Of a stretch of DNA of 64,000 nt, positions 1-7,590 are shown in pieces. The number at the start of each line of letters is the position of its first letter. The stretch's first letter is position 1. A program made the position numbers and the translations under genes. The stretch is from Flavobacteriaceae bacterium (GTDB lineage: Bacteria; Bacteroidota; Bacteroidia; Flavobacteriales; Weeksellaceae), in assembly GCA_030538275.1 (NCBI GenBank), contig JAUNUH010000003.1, positions 62,001 to 126,000 on the forward strand, read 5' to 3'. The notes beneath the pieces were generated by a model. The model did no database searches and had not been told where the DNA came from. It was given only the letters and a program-made list of their open reading frames with translations.

Positions 1-847
1 GTTCGTGGCGTTTGTGACTTGCAGCAGGATTTACTTCGGCACAAACGGTGATGCATTTGGCAATATTTCCGGCTTTGGGTTGCGCACCCGACATGCCTCC
101 TAATCCAGCGGTGAGGAAGATTTTTCCCTGAGAAGTTTCGTTGGATTTTAAGATTTTGCGAAAGGCATTCATCACGGTAATCGTTGTTCCGTGCACGATT
201 CCTTGCGGACCGATGTACATATAACTTCCTGCGGTCATTTGTCCGTATTGCGTAACGCCCAGCGCATTGAATTTTTCCCAGTCGTCGGGTCGGGAATAAT
301 TCGGAATCATCATGCCATTGGTCACGACCACACGTGGTGCCTCTTTGTGCGACGGAAACAGACCCATGGGATGACCCGAATACATGTGCAGCGTTTGTTC
401 GTCGGTCATTTCGCTCAAATACTGCATGCAGAGGAGATATTGTGCCCAGTTTTGGAAAACGGCGCCATTTCCGCCATAGGTGATCAATTCGTGCGGATGC
501 TGTGCTACGGCAGGATCCAGGTTGTTTTGAATCATGTGCATGATGGCCTTTGCTTGGGCTGAATTTCCCGGATATTCGTCGATGGGACGGGCATACATTT
601 CATAACTTGGGCGAAAACGGTACATATAAATTCGACCGTAAGTATCTAATTCCGCAGCGAATTCTTTTGCCAATTCGGGATGCCAATCTTTTGGAAAATA
701 GCGTAAAGCGTTTTTTATCGCCAAAATGCGTTCTTCTTTATTCAGAATTTTTTTGCGCACAGGTGCATGCGAAACAGATTCATCGCGTGTTTGCGGTTGG
801 GGAAGTTGGGTTGGAATTCCGGTTTTTATGTGTTGTTGGAAGGTCAT
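1..847 (-). CDS. hutU: Urocanate hydratase, N-terminal part (cut by window edge)
   Basis: Urocanase converts urocanate to 4-imidazolone-5-propionate, the second step of histidine breakdown, using tightly bound NAD+. I translated the minus strand from the ATG at 847-845; the frame stays open to base 1, giving about 282 codons of an enzyme usually about 550-680 residues long. Diagnostic stretches are YGGNGAVFQNWAQYLL (near residue 110), GQMTAGSYMYIGPQG, and the glycine-rich NAD-binding GLGGMSGAQPKA near residues 245-256. The C-terminal half, with the catalytic region, lies outside the window. It is the third hut gene on this strand after hutH and hutI, but is separated from hutI by an unrelated nuclease gene. 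The identification is secure; whether the gene is intact cannot be judged here. Confidence 0.95.
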   Translation of the reverse strand, partial: MTFQQHIKTGIPTQLPQPQTRDESVSHAPVRKKILNKEERILAIKNALRYFPKDWHPELAKEFAAELDTYGRIYMYRFRPSYEMYARPIDEYPGNSAQAKAIMHMIQNNLDPAVAQHPHELITYGGNGAVFQNWAQYLLCMQYLSEMTDEQTLHMYSGHPMGLFPSHKEAPRVVVTNGMMIPNYSRPDDWEKFNALGVTQYGQMTAGSYMYIGPQGIVHGTTITVMNAFRKILKSNETSQGKIFLTAGLGGMSGAQPKAGNIAKCITVCAEVNPAASHKRHE

Positions 848-868
848 AATGATTTTTGATTTTGTTGG

Positions 869-928
869 GTCGGACGGCCATCCGTCCGACATTACTTTAG
901 TTTTTATACTGCTCGGACAGCCGTTCGA
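869..928. repeat. Two REP-like palindromes between hutU and the DUF1016 gene
   Basis: The first palindrome has perfect 9-base arms, GTCGGACGG (869-877) and CCGTCCGAC (882-890), around a 4-base loop. The second, at 913-928, is TCGGAC-agcc-GTTCGA with one G-T pair. Both share the core CGGAC(G/A)GCC...GT(C/T)CGACATTA, so they are diverged copies of one element. Neither is followed by a clean T-tract on both sides, so a REP-type repeat fits better than a plain terminator, though the hairpins may also stop or stabilise the DUF1016 mRNA. Confidence 0.6.
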
Positions 929-942
929 CATTAGGTTGGATT

Positions 943-1959
943 TTATATTAACTTTCGTTGTTCGATGCGTTGTTTTGCGGTGATTAGTGCTTCATGTAAT
1001 TTCTTCTCTAATAAGGGTTTAGGAGGTAATTCGGTCCAATATTCGGCGATCATGATGCCGTCTTTCCAAGGGCTTAATAATTTGATTTGTTCTGAACTTT
1101 TTTCTGCACATAAAATCAATCCAATGGGTGGATTCTCATCTTCGGTTCGTTTATGCTCGTTCAGCCAATTAAGATATAATTCCATTTGACCTTTTTCTGC
1201 TGCTTTGAATTTTCCGATTTTTAACTCGTTGGCGACCAATCGTTTTAATTTTCGGTGAAAAAATAATAAATCTAAATAGAAATCTTCACCATGAATAATC
1301 AAGCGTTTTTGTCGTTCAATGAAAGCAAATCCTTTTCCCATTTCCAAAATAAAATTTTCTAATTCTATGAGAATGGCTGATTCTAAATCATATTCTAAAT
1401 ATCCTTCCTTCAATCCTAAAAAATCTAAAAAGTTAGGATCTTTGAAAGAAAGAATCTCTTTCTGAACCGCGGTGATTTCTTGCGTTTGTTCAGATGCAAT
1501 TAAACTTCGTTCATACGCTTTTCGCTCAATTTGACGACGTGTTTCTCTGACGCTCCATTTTTCTTCGGAAATTTTTTTAATATAGAAATTTCTCTTTTCT
1601 TCGTCCTTGATGAGTATAAGTTGCATGAAATGCGACCAGCTGAATTGTGTCAACAGTGTCGACACAATTCTAAAGTTCTGAAACACATTAGAAAATTGAA
1701 TCATTCTACGAATGTTTCTTAACTTAAAAGTTATTCCGAATTCCTGAACTAATCTTTCTGAAATCTTCTTCACCAAAGCTTCTCCATATTCCGCTCTTTC
1801 ATTGCCCAAAACATGATGATTGATTTTAAAACCGATTTGCCAATAGGTTAATGTCATAGCACTGTTGACCTGAACAAACAGTTTTTGCTTGTTTTCCTGA
1901 ATTAATTCGACCAATTCAGAGATTAAATCATGTGATAAATTGGGTTTTTCTATATTCAT
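943..1959 (-). CDS. DUF1016 / YhcG-type protein with PD-(D/E)XK nuclease domain
   Basis: The protein has 338 residues. Residues 1-150 match the DUF1016 N-terminal domain, with the WSHF motif inside STLLTQFSWSHFMQL. The C-terminal half carries a PD-(D/E)XK-like core: D in FYLDLLFFHRKL, then E and K in VANELKIGKF, followed by an NWLNEHKR stretch. The family is common in Bacteroidota, often on mobile or variable DNA, and has been linked to nuclease, recombination and anti-phage roles; its function here is not known. The gene sits inside the hut operon, between hutI and hutU, on the same strand. A 9-9-9 dyad lies 49 bases before its start codon and a matching dyad lies within the gene. It is probably a later insertion. 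Confidence 0.85.
   Translation of the reverse strand: MNIEKPNLSHDLISELVELIQENKQKLFVQVNSAMTLTYWQIGFKINHHVLGNERAEYGEALVKKISERLVQEFGITFKLRNIRRMIQFSNVFQNFRIVSTLLTQFSWSHFMQLILIKDEEKRNFYIKKISEEKWSVRETRRQIERKAYERSLIASEQTQEITAVQKEILSFKDPNFLDFLGLKEGYLEYDLESAILIELENFILEMGKGFAFIERQKRLIIHGEDFYLDLLFFHRKLKRLVANELKIGKFKAAEKGQMELYLNWLNEHKRTEDENPPIGLILCAEKSSEQIKLLSPWKDGIMIAEYWTELPPKPLLEKKLHEALITAKQRIEQRKLI
1643..1669. repeat. 27-bp dyad inside the DUF1016 gene
   Basis: Perfect 9-base inverted arms AATTGTGTC (1643-1651) and GACACAATT (1661-1669) flank a 9-base centre. The arms overlap codons for the STLLTQ part of the DUF1016 N-terminal domain. The geometry equals that of the dyad at 2008-2034 upstream of the same gene, and the arms differ at one base (AATTGTGTC versus AATTGTCTC). 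Confidence 0.7.
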
Positions 1960-2007
1960 ATCTTATTAAACTCTACGATTATGAAGAATTTATGAAAATT
2001 TAGATGG

Positions 2008-2034
2008 AATTGTCTCGACAATGTTGAGACAATT
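2008..2034. promoter_or_regulatory. 27-bp dyad upstream of the DUF1016 gene, possible operator
   Basis: Perfect inverted arms AATTGTCTC (2008-2016) and GAGACAATT (2026-2034) around 9 bases. It lies in the 79-base gap between hutI and the DUF1016 gene, upstream of the latter's start at 1959. It could be an operator for that gene or a weak terminator for hutI, but no T-tract of useful length follows on the minus strand. The near-identical dyad inside the gene favours protein recognition (inference). Confidence 0.45.
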
Positions 2035-2038
2035 TATT

Positions 2039-3265
2039 TCAAAACACTATCTCTCCTTTCACAAACACGGCACTTGGCATCAATCTTCCTTGTTGATAAG
2101 TGATTTCCTGATAGTTATCGGTTTCAAACATGGCAAAATTCGCCTCAAATCCCTCTGCCAGTTTTCCGATGTTTTGTTCGCGTAACGCATGTGCCGCGCG
2201 AAAGGTAATTCCTGCCAACACCTCAGCATTGCTCAGCTTTTGAAAAGTGGCTAAAATACTTGCCTGGCTCAACAAATTTCCTTGTGGTCCACTTCCGGGA
2301 TTCCAGTCACTGGCTATGGCCAAGCATGCACCAGCGTCCAAGAGCGCTCTGGCAGGCGTAAAGGCGCATCCCAACCCTAATGTTGCACCCGGCAAAGCGG
2401 TTGCCACTGTTGCAGAATTCGCCAACATTTCCACTTCTTTTTGGGTTGAAGCCTCTAAATGATCTGCACTTACGGCACCCACTTTCACGGCTACTTCACT
2501 GCCGCCGGTCGAGAATTGGTCGGCGTGAACGGTAATTTGAAATCCAAGTTCTTTGCCTTTTTCAAAATAGGGAAGTGTAACTTTTTCATCAAAGGCTTCT
2601 TCTTCAATAAATGCATCCATGCGTTGAGTTAAATTTTCTTCTACCAACACCGGAAACAGTTCATTTTCAATCAATTTTAAATATTGTGCATGATTTCCTT
2701 CAAAATCTTTGGGCAAGGTATGCGCAGCCAAACAGGTCGTGATTAATTTTTGTTTTGTTAAATTATTGGCTTCTTTGATGGCGCGCAACATTTTCAATTC
2801 TTCTGCCACCGATAGTCCATATCCGCTTTTCACTTCTACTGTAGTGATACCTAATGAAAGTAAATAATTGGCTCTTTCCACAATGCCTTGCACTAATTCT
2901 TCTTGAGTAGCTTTGCGCGTGTTCAACACGGTGCTCCAGATTCCGCCGCCTTCGCGCGCAATGTCCAAATAGGATTTTCCGGCGTTGCGCATCGCAAAAT
3001 CTTTGGCGCGTGTTCCGCCAAAACAAATGTGTGTGTGGCTATCGATAAGGCCGGGAATGGCCACGGCATTTCCTTGAATTTGTTCTACTTGCGCGTCAGG
3101 AAATTCATTTTTCAATTGATTAAATTCGCCAACTTTTAGAATTTTTCCATTTTCGGATACTATTCCACCATGGTCGATAATGACTAAATCTTCATCTTTC
3201 AAAGCGCCTTTTAATGGCATTTGGCTCAAGGGTAAAAGTTGGGTAAACGGTCCTATGATTTTCAT
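2039..3265 (-). CDS. hutI: Imidazolonepropionase
   Basis: This enzyme hydrolyses 4-imidazolone-5-propionate to N-formimino-L-glutamate, the third step of histidine degradation. The 408 residues are the normal length for this amidohydrolase family. The metal-binding HTH motif is in GLIDSHTHICFGG (His77, His79); further metal and substrate positions are in CLAAHTLP, TVHADQFSTGG, SADHLEAS and AIASDWNPGS. The start codon overlaps the end of hutH by four bases, which implies translational coupling. Downstream the operon is interrupted by the DUF1016 gene before hutU. The call is confident. Confidence 0.97.
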   Translation of the reverse strand: MKIIGPFTQLLPLSQMPLKGALKDEDLVIIDHGGIVSENGKILKVGEFNQLKNEFPDAQVEQIQGNAVAIPGLIDSHTHICFGGTRAKDFAMRNAGKSYLDIAREGGGIWSTVLNTRKATQEELVQGIVERANYLLSLGITTVEVKSGYGLSVAEELKMLRAIKEANNLTKQKLITTCLAAHTLPKDFEGNHAQYLKLIENELFPVLVEENLTQRMDAFIEEEAFDEKVTLPYFEKGKELGFQITVHADQFSTGGSEVAVKVGAVSADHLEASTQKEVEMLANSATVATALPGATLGLGCAFTPARALLDAGACLAIASDWNPGSGPQGNLLSQASILATFQKLSNAEVLAGITFRAAHALREQNIGKLAEGFEANFAMFETDNYQEITYQQGRLMPSAVFVKGEIVF

Positions 3266-4770
3266 GCAATAAATTTTAAAATTTCTCCCGATTGAATCAT
3301 TTTAATACCTTTTTCTATAAATTCTCCAAAATATTCATCATTCTCAAAATGAGGTACTTGCTCTCGTACTTTTGCATGAACTTTTTCTAAAATTTCTGAA
3401 GTTTTCAACGGTCGCACAAAATCCAATGCCTGACAAGCGGTTAACAATTCAATGGCTTGAATTTTTTCTAAATTGTTTAAAATATTGTGGAATTTTCTTC
3501 CAGAAATACTGCCCATACTCACATGGTCTTCTTGCCCCATGCTGGTAGGAACGGAATCGCCGCTGGGCGGGAATAAAAGCGATTTATTCTCGCTGACGAG
3601 CGCAGCCGAAGTGTATTGCCAAATCATAAAACCGGAATTTAAGCCGGTGTCTTTCATCAATAAAATCGGCAATCCCACTTTTGGTCCTTCCAGACTTAAA
3701 TAAATTCTGCGGTCTGAAATATTGCCTAGTTCGGCAGTGGCCAAGGACGCATAATCCAACACCATCGCCAAGGGTTGTCCATGAAAATTTCCACCCGAAA
3801 TGGCGTCGCCATCCAAGGTGATAATCGGGTTATCGGTTACAGAATTCAACTCGATTTCTGTTAAATTTTTTAGATGCTGCCATGCATTGCGGCTGGCACC
3901 ATGCACTTGCGGCATACAGCGAAGTGAGTACGGATCCTGCACGCGGTCGCAATCGATGTGCGAATCAGGAATTTCAGATCCATGAATATAATTACGTAAA
4001 TTTTCGGCTACTTGTTGCGTGCCATCAAAGGGTCTAATTTCATGCAATTCTTTTTTGAAAGGTGAAATCGAACCTTTCAAAGCGTCCAACATCAAGGCTC
4101 CAATTAAATCTGCATGATTCAATGCTTTTTCCATTCGATGAACGCCTAAAACGGCATGTACCAGAATGAATTGCGTTCCATTGATGAGGGCTAAGCCTTC
4201 TTTGGCGCCGAGTTCGAGCGGTTTTAAATTGAAATTTTTATAAACTTCTTCAGTGGTTTTAATTTCGCCGTTGAATTTTACCTTTCCCAATCCGATTAAG
4301 GGCAAAAATAAATGAGAAAGTGGCGCCAAATCACCCGAAGCACCTACCGATCCTTGTTCGGGAACAATAGGTAAAATGTCATTTTCAAAGAAAAATTTGA
4401 TTCGTTCAACTGTTTCCAGACGAATTCCTGAAAATCCTTTGGAAAGCGCATGTAATTTTGTGAGTAACATCAATCGTACCAAATTGTCTTCCAGTGGATT
4501 GCCGACTCCAACAGCGTGGCTTTTCAGGATGTTTTCCTGTAGTTTTCGGGTTTCTTCGCGTGAAATTTTTACCGTACACAAAGGGCCAAAACCGGTGTTC
4601 ACGCCATAAACCGTTCGGTCGGAATTCACAATATCTTTTACGCGTTGTTCAGAAGCATTGATTCGGGCGGCGGTGGCTTCCGAAATGCTAATTTTTAGTT
4701 GTTTGTTGATTATTTTTATACATTTTTCAACCGTAAGAAGGTCTTCGCTCAATACAAAAGTGTCCATCAT
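3262..4770 (-). CDS. hutH: Histidine ammonia-lyase
   Basis: HutH deaminates L-histidine to trans-urocanate and ammonia, opening the pathway. The 502 residues match the family. The Ala144-Ser145-Gly146 triad in GSVGASGDLAPLSH cyclises into the MIO electrophile. Other family blocks are YGVNTGFGPL near residue 56, LINGTQF, QDPYSLRCMPQVHGA and NSVTDNPI. It is the first gene of the minus-strand hut operon and diverges from the metal ATPase gene across about 110 bases. Two adjacent ATG codons (4770 and 4767) could start translation. Confidence 0.97.
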   Translation of the reverse strand: MMDTFVLSEDLLTVEKCIKIINKQLKISISEATAARINASEQRVKDIVNSDRTVYGVNTGFGPLCTVKISREETRKLQENILKSHAVGVGNPLEDNLVRLMLLTKLHALSKGFSGIRLETVERIKFFFENDILPIVPEQGSVGASGDLAPLSHLFLPLIGLGKVKFNGEIKTTEEVYKNFNLKPLELGAKEGLALINGTQFILVHAVLGVHRMEKALNHADLIGALMLDALKGSISPFKKELHEIRPFDGTQQVAENLRNYIHGSEIPDSHIDCDRVQDPYSLRCMPQVHGASRNAWQHLKNLTEIELNSVTDNPIITLDGDAISGGNFHGQPLAMVLDYASLATAELGNISDRRIYLSLEGPKVGLPILLMKDTGLNSGFMIWQYTSAALVSENKSLLFPPSGDSVPTSMGQEDHVSMGSISGRKFHNILNNLEKIQAIELLTACQALDFVRPLKTSEILEKVHAKVREQVPHFENDEYFGEFIEKGIKMIQSGEILKFIA

Positions 4771-4789
4771 TTTTTCTTAAATAGTGGCC

Positions 4790-4840
4790 TAAAGATACAT
4801 TTTTCAGTTTAGATGATAAATTATAACTTTATGAAATAAT
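4790..4840. promoter_or_regulatory. Divergent promoter region hutH / metal ATPase
   Basis: On the minus strand TATCTTTA (4790-4797) lies about 20 bases before hutH. On the plus strand TAACTTTA lies near 4824-4831, before the ATPase gene. Both differ from the Bacteroidota -7 consensus TAnnTTTG at the last base, so these are plausible but unproven. Confidence 0.35.
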
Positions 4841-4880
4841 TGATGAATCGAAGCTTTTAATTTAACATTTATTCTAATTT

Positions 4881-6872
4881 ATGAGTTCAACTTGCTGTAA
4901 CACCGATAAAAAGGAACATAATCATGTTTGGTACACTTCTTTTTTCGGCCATAAAACGGAATTGATTTTTGCCATTTTAGCTGGTGTTTTTTATTTCACA
5001 GGCTTGTTTTTGGACCATGTTGTATCAGTTGATATTTTTTGGGTGAATCTGGTATATGGAATTTCTCTTTTTTTCGGAGGCTATTTTTTATTGATTGAAC
5101 ATGGTGGTGATATTTTGCGCGGAAATCTCAATATTGATTTTTTGATGCTTGCAGCTGCGGCTGGCGCGGTATATATTGACCGTTGGGCTGAAGCTGCGCT
5201 GCTTTTATTCTTATTTAGTTTGGGGCATGCGCTCGAACATTTTGCACTGGATAAGGCAAGACGAAATATTGAAAAATTAGGCGAATTAAGTCCTAAAACG
5301 GCTTTGCTAAAAAAGAATAATGAATGGATTGAAATTCCGGTTGAAGAATTGAAAATCAATGATATAATTTTGGTTCGTCCCAATTCTAAAATAGCCGCCG
5401 ACGGGGTGATTATTGCCGGAAATTCGTCTATAGATCAGTCGAGCATTACAGGTGAAAGTATGCCGGTAGATAAAACTGCCATCAGCACGCCTGAATCTGA
5501 AATATCCTTTGATAATCTGGAAAACGTAAATAAAGTTTTTACAGGAAGTATCAATGGTGATAATGCGCTGCAAGTCAAAGTTTTAAAGCTAAATAAAGAC
5601 AGCACTATTGCGCGTATGGTCGAAATGGTGAGTCAGTTGGATGATAAAAAGTCTGAAACCCAGTTGTTTACGCAAAAATTTGAAAAATGGTATGTTCCAG
5701 CGGTAATTGCGTTTGTGGTGTTGCTTTGTTTTGCTTTTTTGGTTTTGAATGAAACATTTCGAGAAAGTTTATATCGTGCTATTACGGTTTTGGTGGCTGC
5801 AAGTCCCTGTGCTTTAGCGATTTCTACGCCGAGTGCTGTTTTGAGTGGCGTGGCACGTGCAGCACGAAGCGGAGTTTTAATTAAAGGTGGAAAAGCCCTT
5901 GAAAATTTGGGAGAAATTACCACAGTAGCTTTTGATAAAACTGGAACATTAACAGAAGGAAAACCAAAACTTACACATTTGATTCCGTTGGATGGTTTTG
6001 ATGAAACTGAATTTGCCAAAATGACGGCAGAAGTAGAGGAGTTGAGCAATCATCCGCTGGCCAAAGCAATTTCTGCGGGAATAACGGAAAAATACGGAGA
6101 TTTAACTGAAAACGAAGCCAGTGAAATTCAAGGAGTTCAGGGAATGGGAATTACAGCGAATTACAAAGGTAAAAAAGTATTTATCGGAAATGAAAAATTG
6201 ATGGAAACCCATGGAATTGCATTTACCGATGAACAAAAAAGTAGGTTTAATCAATTGTTAAATGAAGGAAATACCACCATGCTCGTGGCCACAGATTCCA
6301 AGCCTGCTGGAATCATTGCTGTAATGGATTTACCCCGAAAAACAGCGGCTGATACCTTGATTCGTCTCAAGGAAATCGGCATCAAAAATATGATTATGCT
6401 TACCGGGGATCATCAATTAATCGGTGAAAATATTGCTCGCCAAATCGGGCTCACAGAGGCTAAGGGTGATTTGTTGCCGGAGGATAAGGTGGATGCCATT
6501 TCGGACCTCAATCAAAAATACGGAAAAGTGGCTATGGTAGGCGATGGTGTGAATGACGCGCCGGCCATGGCCAATGCTTCGGTGGGAGTTGCCATGGGTG
6601 CGGCGGGCAGCGACGTGGCGTTGGAAACCGCTGATGTTGCGCTCATGTCTGACAAAATTGAACGATTGCCGTTTGTGATTGGATTAAGCCGTGCGTCCAA
6701 GCGAATAATTCGTCAGAATATTTGGATCAGTATGGGCATGGTGGCGCTTTTGGTTCCGCTTACGCTTTTTGGCGTTGCCAGTATAGGCCCTGCAGTGATT
6801 ATGCACGAAGGCAGTACGCTACTTGTGGTTTTGAACGCTTTGCGATTATTGGCGTATAAGGATAATTCGTAA
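4881..6872 (+). CDS. P1B-type heavy-metal ATPase, P1B-4 (SPC/HEGST) subclass
   Basis: An inner-membrane cation exporter of 663 residues. The transport helix carries SPC near residue 307 rather than the CPC of copper and zinc/cadmium pumps, and the last helix carries HEGSTLLVVLNALRLL near residue 640. That pair is the signature of the P1B-4 group, whose studied members export Co2+ or Fe2+. The phosphorylation site is DKTGTLTEGK near residue 352, the actuator motif is TGESMPVDK, and the hinge is GDGVNDAPAM. There is no ferredoxin-like HMA domain, only a short Cys/His-rich N-terminus (MSSTCCNTDKKEHNH). The substrate is inferred from class; Zn2+ or Cd2+ cannot be excluded. No MerR- or Fur-type regulator gene is adjacent. 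Confidence 0.9.
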   Translation: MSSTCCNTDKKEHNHVWYTSFFGHKTELIFAILAGVFYFTGLFLDHVVSVDIFWVNLVYGISLFFGGYFLLIEHGGDILRGNLNIDFLMLAAAAGAVYIDRWAEAALLLFLFSLGHALEHFALDKARRNIEKLGELSPKTALLKKNNEWIEIPVEELKINDIILVRPNSKIAADGVIIAGNSSIDQSSITGESMPVDKTAISTPESEISFDNLENVNKVFTGSINGDNALQVKVLKLNKDSTIARMVEMVSQLDDKKSETQLFTQKFEKWYVPAVIAFVVLLCFAFLVLNETFRESLYRAITVLVAASPCALAISTPSAVLSGVARAARSGVLIKGGKALENLGEITTVAFDKTGTLTEGKPKLTHLIPLDGFDETEFAKMTAEVEELSNHPLAKAISAGITEKYGDLTENEASEIQGVQGMGITANYKGKKVFIGNEKLMETHGIAFTDEQKSRFNQLLNEGNTTMLVATDSKPAGIIAVMDLPRKTAADTLIRLKEIGIKNMIMLTGDHQLIGENIARQIGLTEAKGDLLPEDKVDAISDLNQKYGKVAMVGDGVNDAPAMANASVGVAMGAAGSDVALETADVALMSDKIERLPFVIGLSRASKRIIRQNIWISMGMVALLVPLTLFGVASIGPAVIMHEGSTLLVVLNALRLLAYKDNS

Positions 6873-6882
6873 AATCAGTCTT

Positions 6883-7590
6883 TTAAAAATTCTGCTTCAC
6901 AGCATATTTTTCATAGAAAGCTTTAATGTGTCCAACGGCCTCTTCTGCTGTGTCCACTAAACGGAAAAGGTTCATGTCTTCGGCCTTAATTTTCCCTTCT
7001 GCTATTAGCGTTTTTTGAAACCAATCCATCAATCCGCCCCAATATTCAGTGCCAACCAAAACGATAGGGAAACGCCCGATTTTTTCGGTTTGAATCAGGG
7101 TTAAAGCTTCAAAAAGTTCGTCGAGGGTGCCGAATCCGCCTGGCAGAACAACAAAACCTTGCGAGTATTTTACCAACATCACTTTTCTTACGAAAAAATA
7201 ATCAAAAGTTTGGCTTAATCCATAGTCGATAAATTCGTTATTACCTGTCTCAAAAGGCAATTCGATTCCAATTCCAATAGATTTACCACCTGCGCGATGA
7301 GCACCTTTATTCCCTGCTTCCATTATTCCAGGGCCTCCGCCTGTTATGACGCCAAATCCGATTTTGGTAATTCCGTAGGCAATTTCTTCGGCAAGTTCAT
7401 AGTAGCGGTGATCTACTTGGGTGCGTGCAGAGCCAAACAAGGATACACATGGACCAAGTCTTGCCATGGTTTCATAGCCCGAAACAAATTCACTCATGAT
7501 TTTGAATACGGACCATGAATCATTGATTTTAACTTCATTCCAGTCTTTTTGGCGGAATTTTTCGGAAATTCTCTTATCTATTTCGTTCAT
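6883..7590 (-). CDS. LOG family protein (TIGR00730-type, cytokinin riboside monophosphate hydrolase-like)
   Basis: The protein has 235 residues with a Rossmann-like LOG fold. The family motifs are SLFGSAR, GVITGGGPGIMEAGNKGA and VVLPGGFGTLDELFEA, the last two containing the nucleotide-binding and catalytic residues. Studied LOG proteins split nucleoside 5'-monophosphates at the N-glycosidic bond; they were once misnamed lysine decarboxylases. Substrate here is inferred. The gene overlaps the start of the neighbouring exonuclease gene by four bases and is likely cotranscribed with it. A second, longer LOG protein lies at 26037. Confidence 0.9.
   Translation of the reverse strand: MNEIDKRISEKFRQKDWNEVKINDSWSVFKIMSEFVSGYETMARLGPCVSLFGSARTQVDHRYYELAEEIAYGITKIGFGVITGGGPGIMEAGNKGAHRAGGKSIGIGIELPFETGNNEFIDYGLSQTFDYFFVRKVMLVKYSQGFVVLPGGFGTLDELFEALTLIQTEKIGRFPIVLVGTEYWGGLMDWFQKTLIAEGKIKAEDMNLFRLVDTAEEAVGHIKAFYEKYAVKQNF

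Noticed and set aside
191-562. Plus-strand frame of 123 codons over hutU
   Set aside because: The minus strand encodes unmistakable urocanase in the same place; this is a shadow frame.
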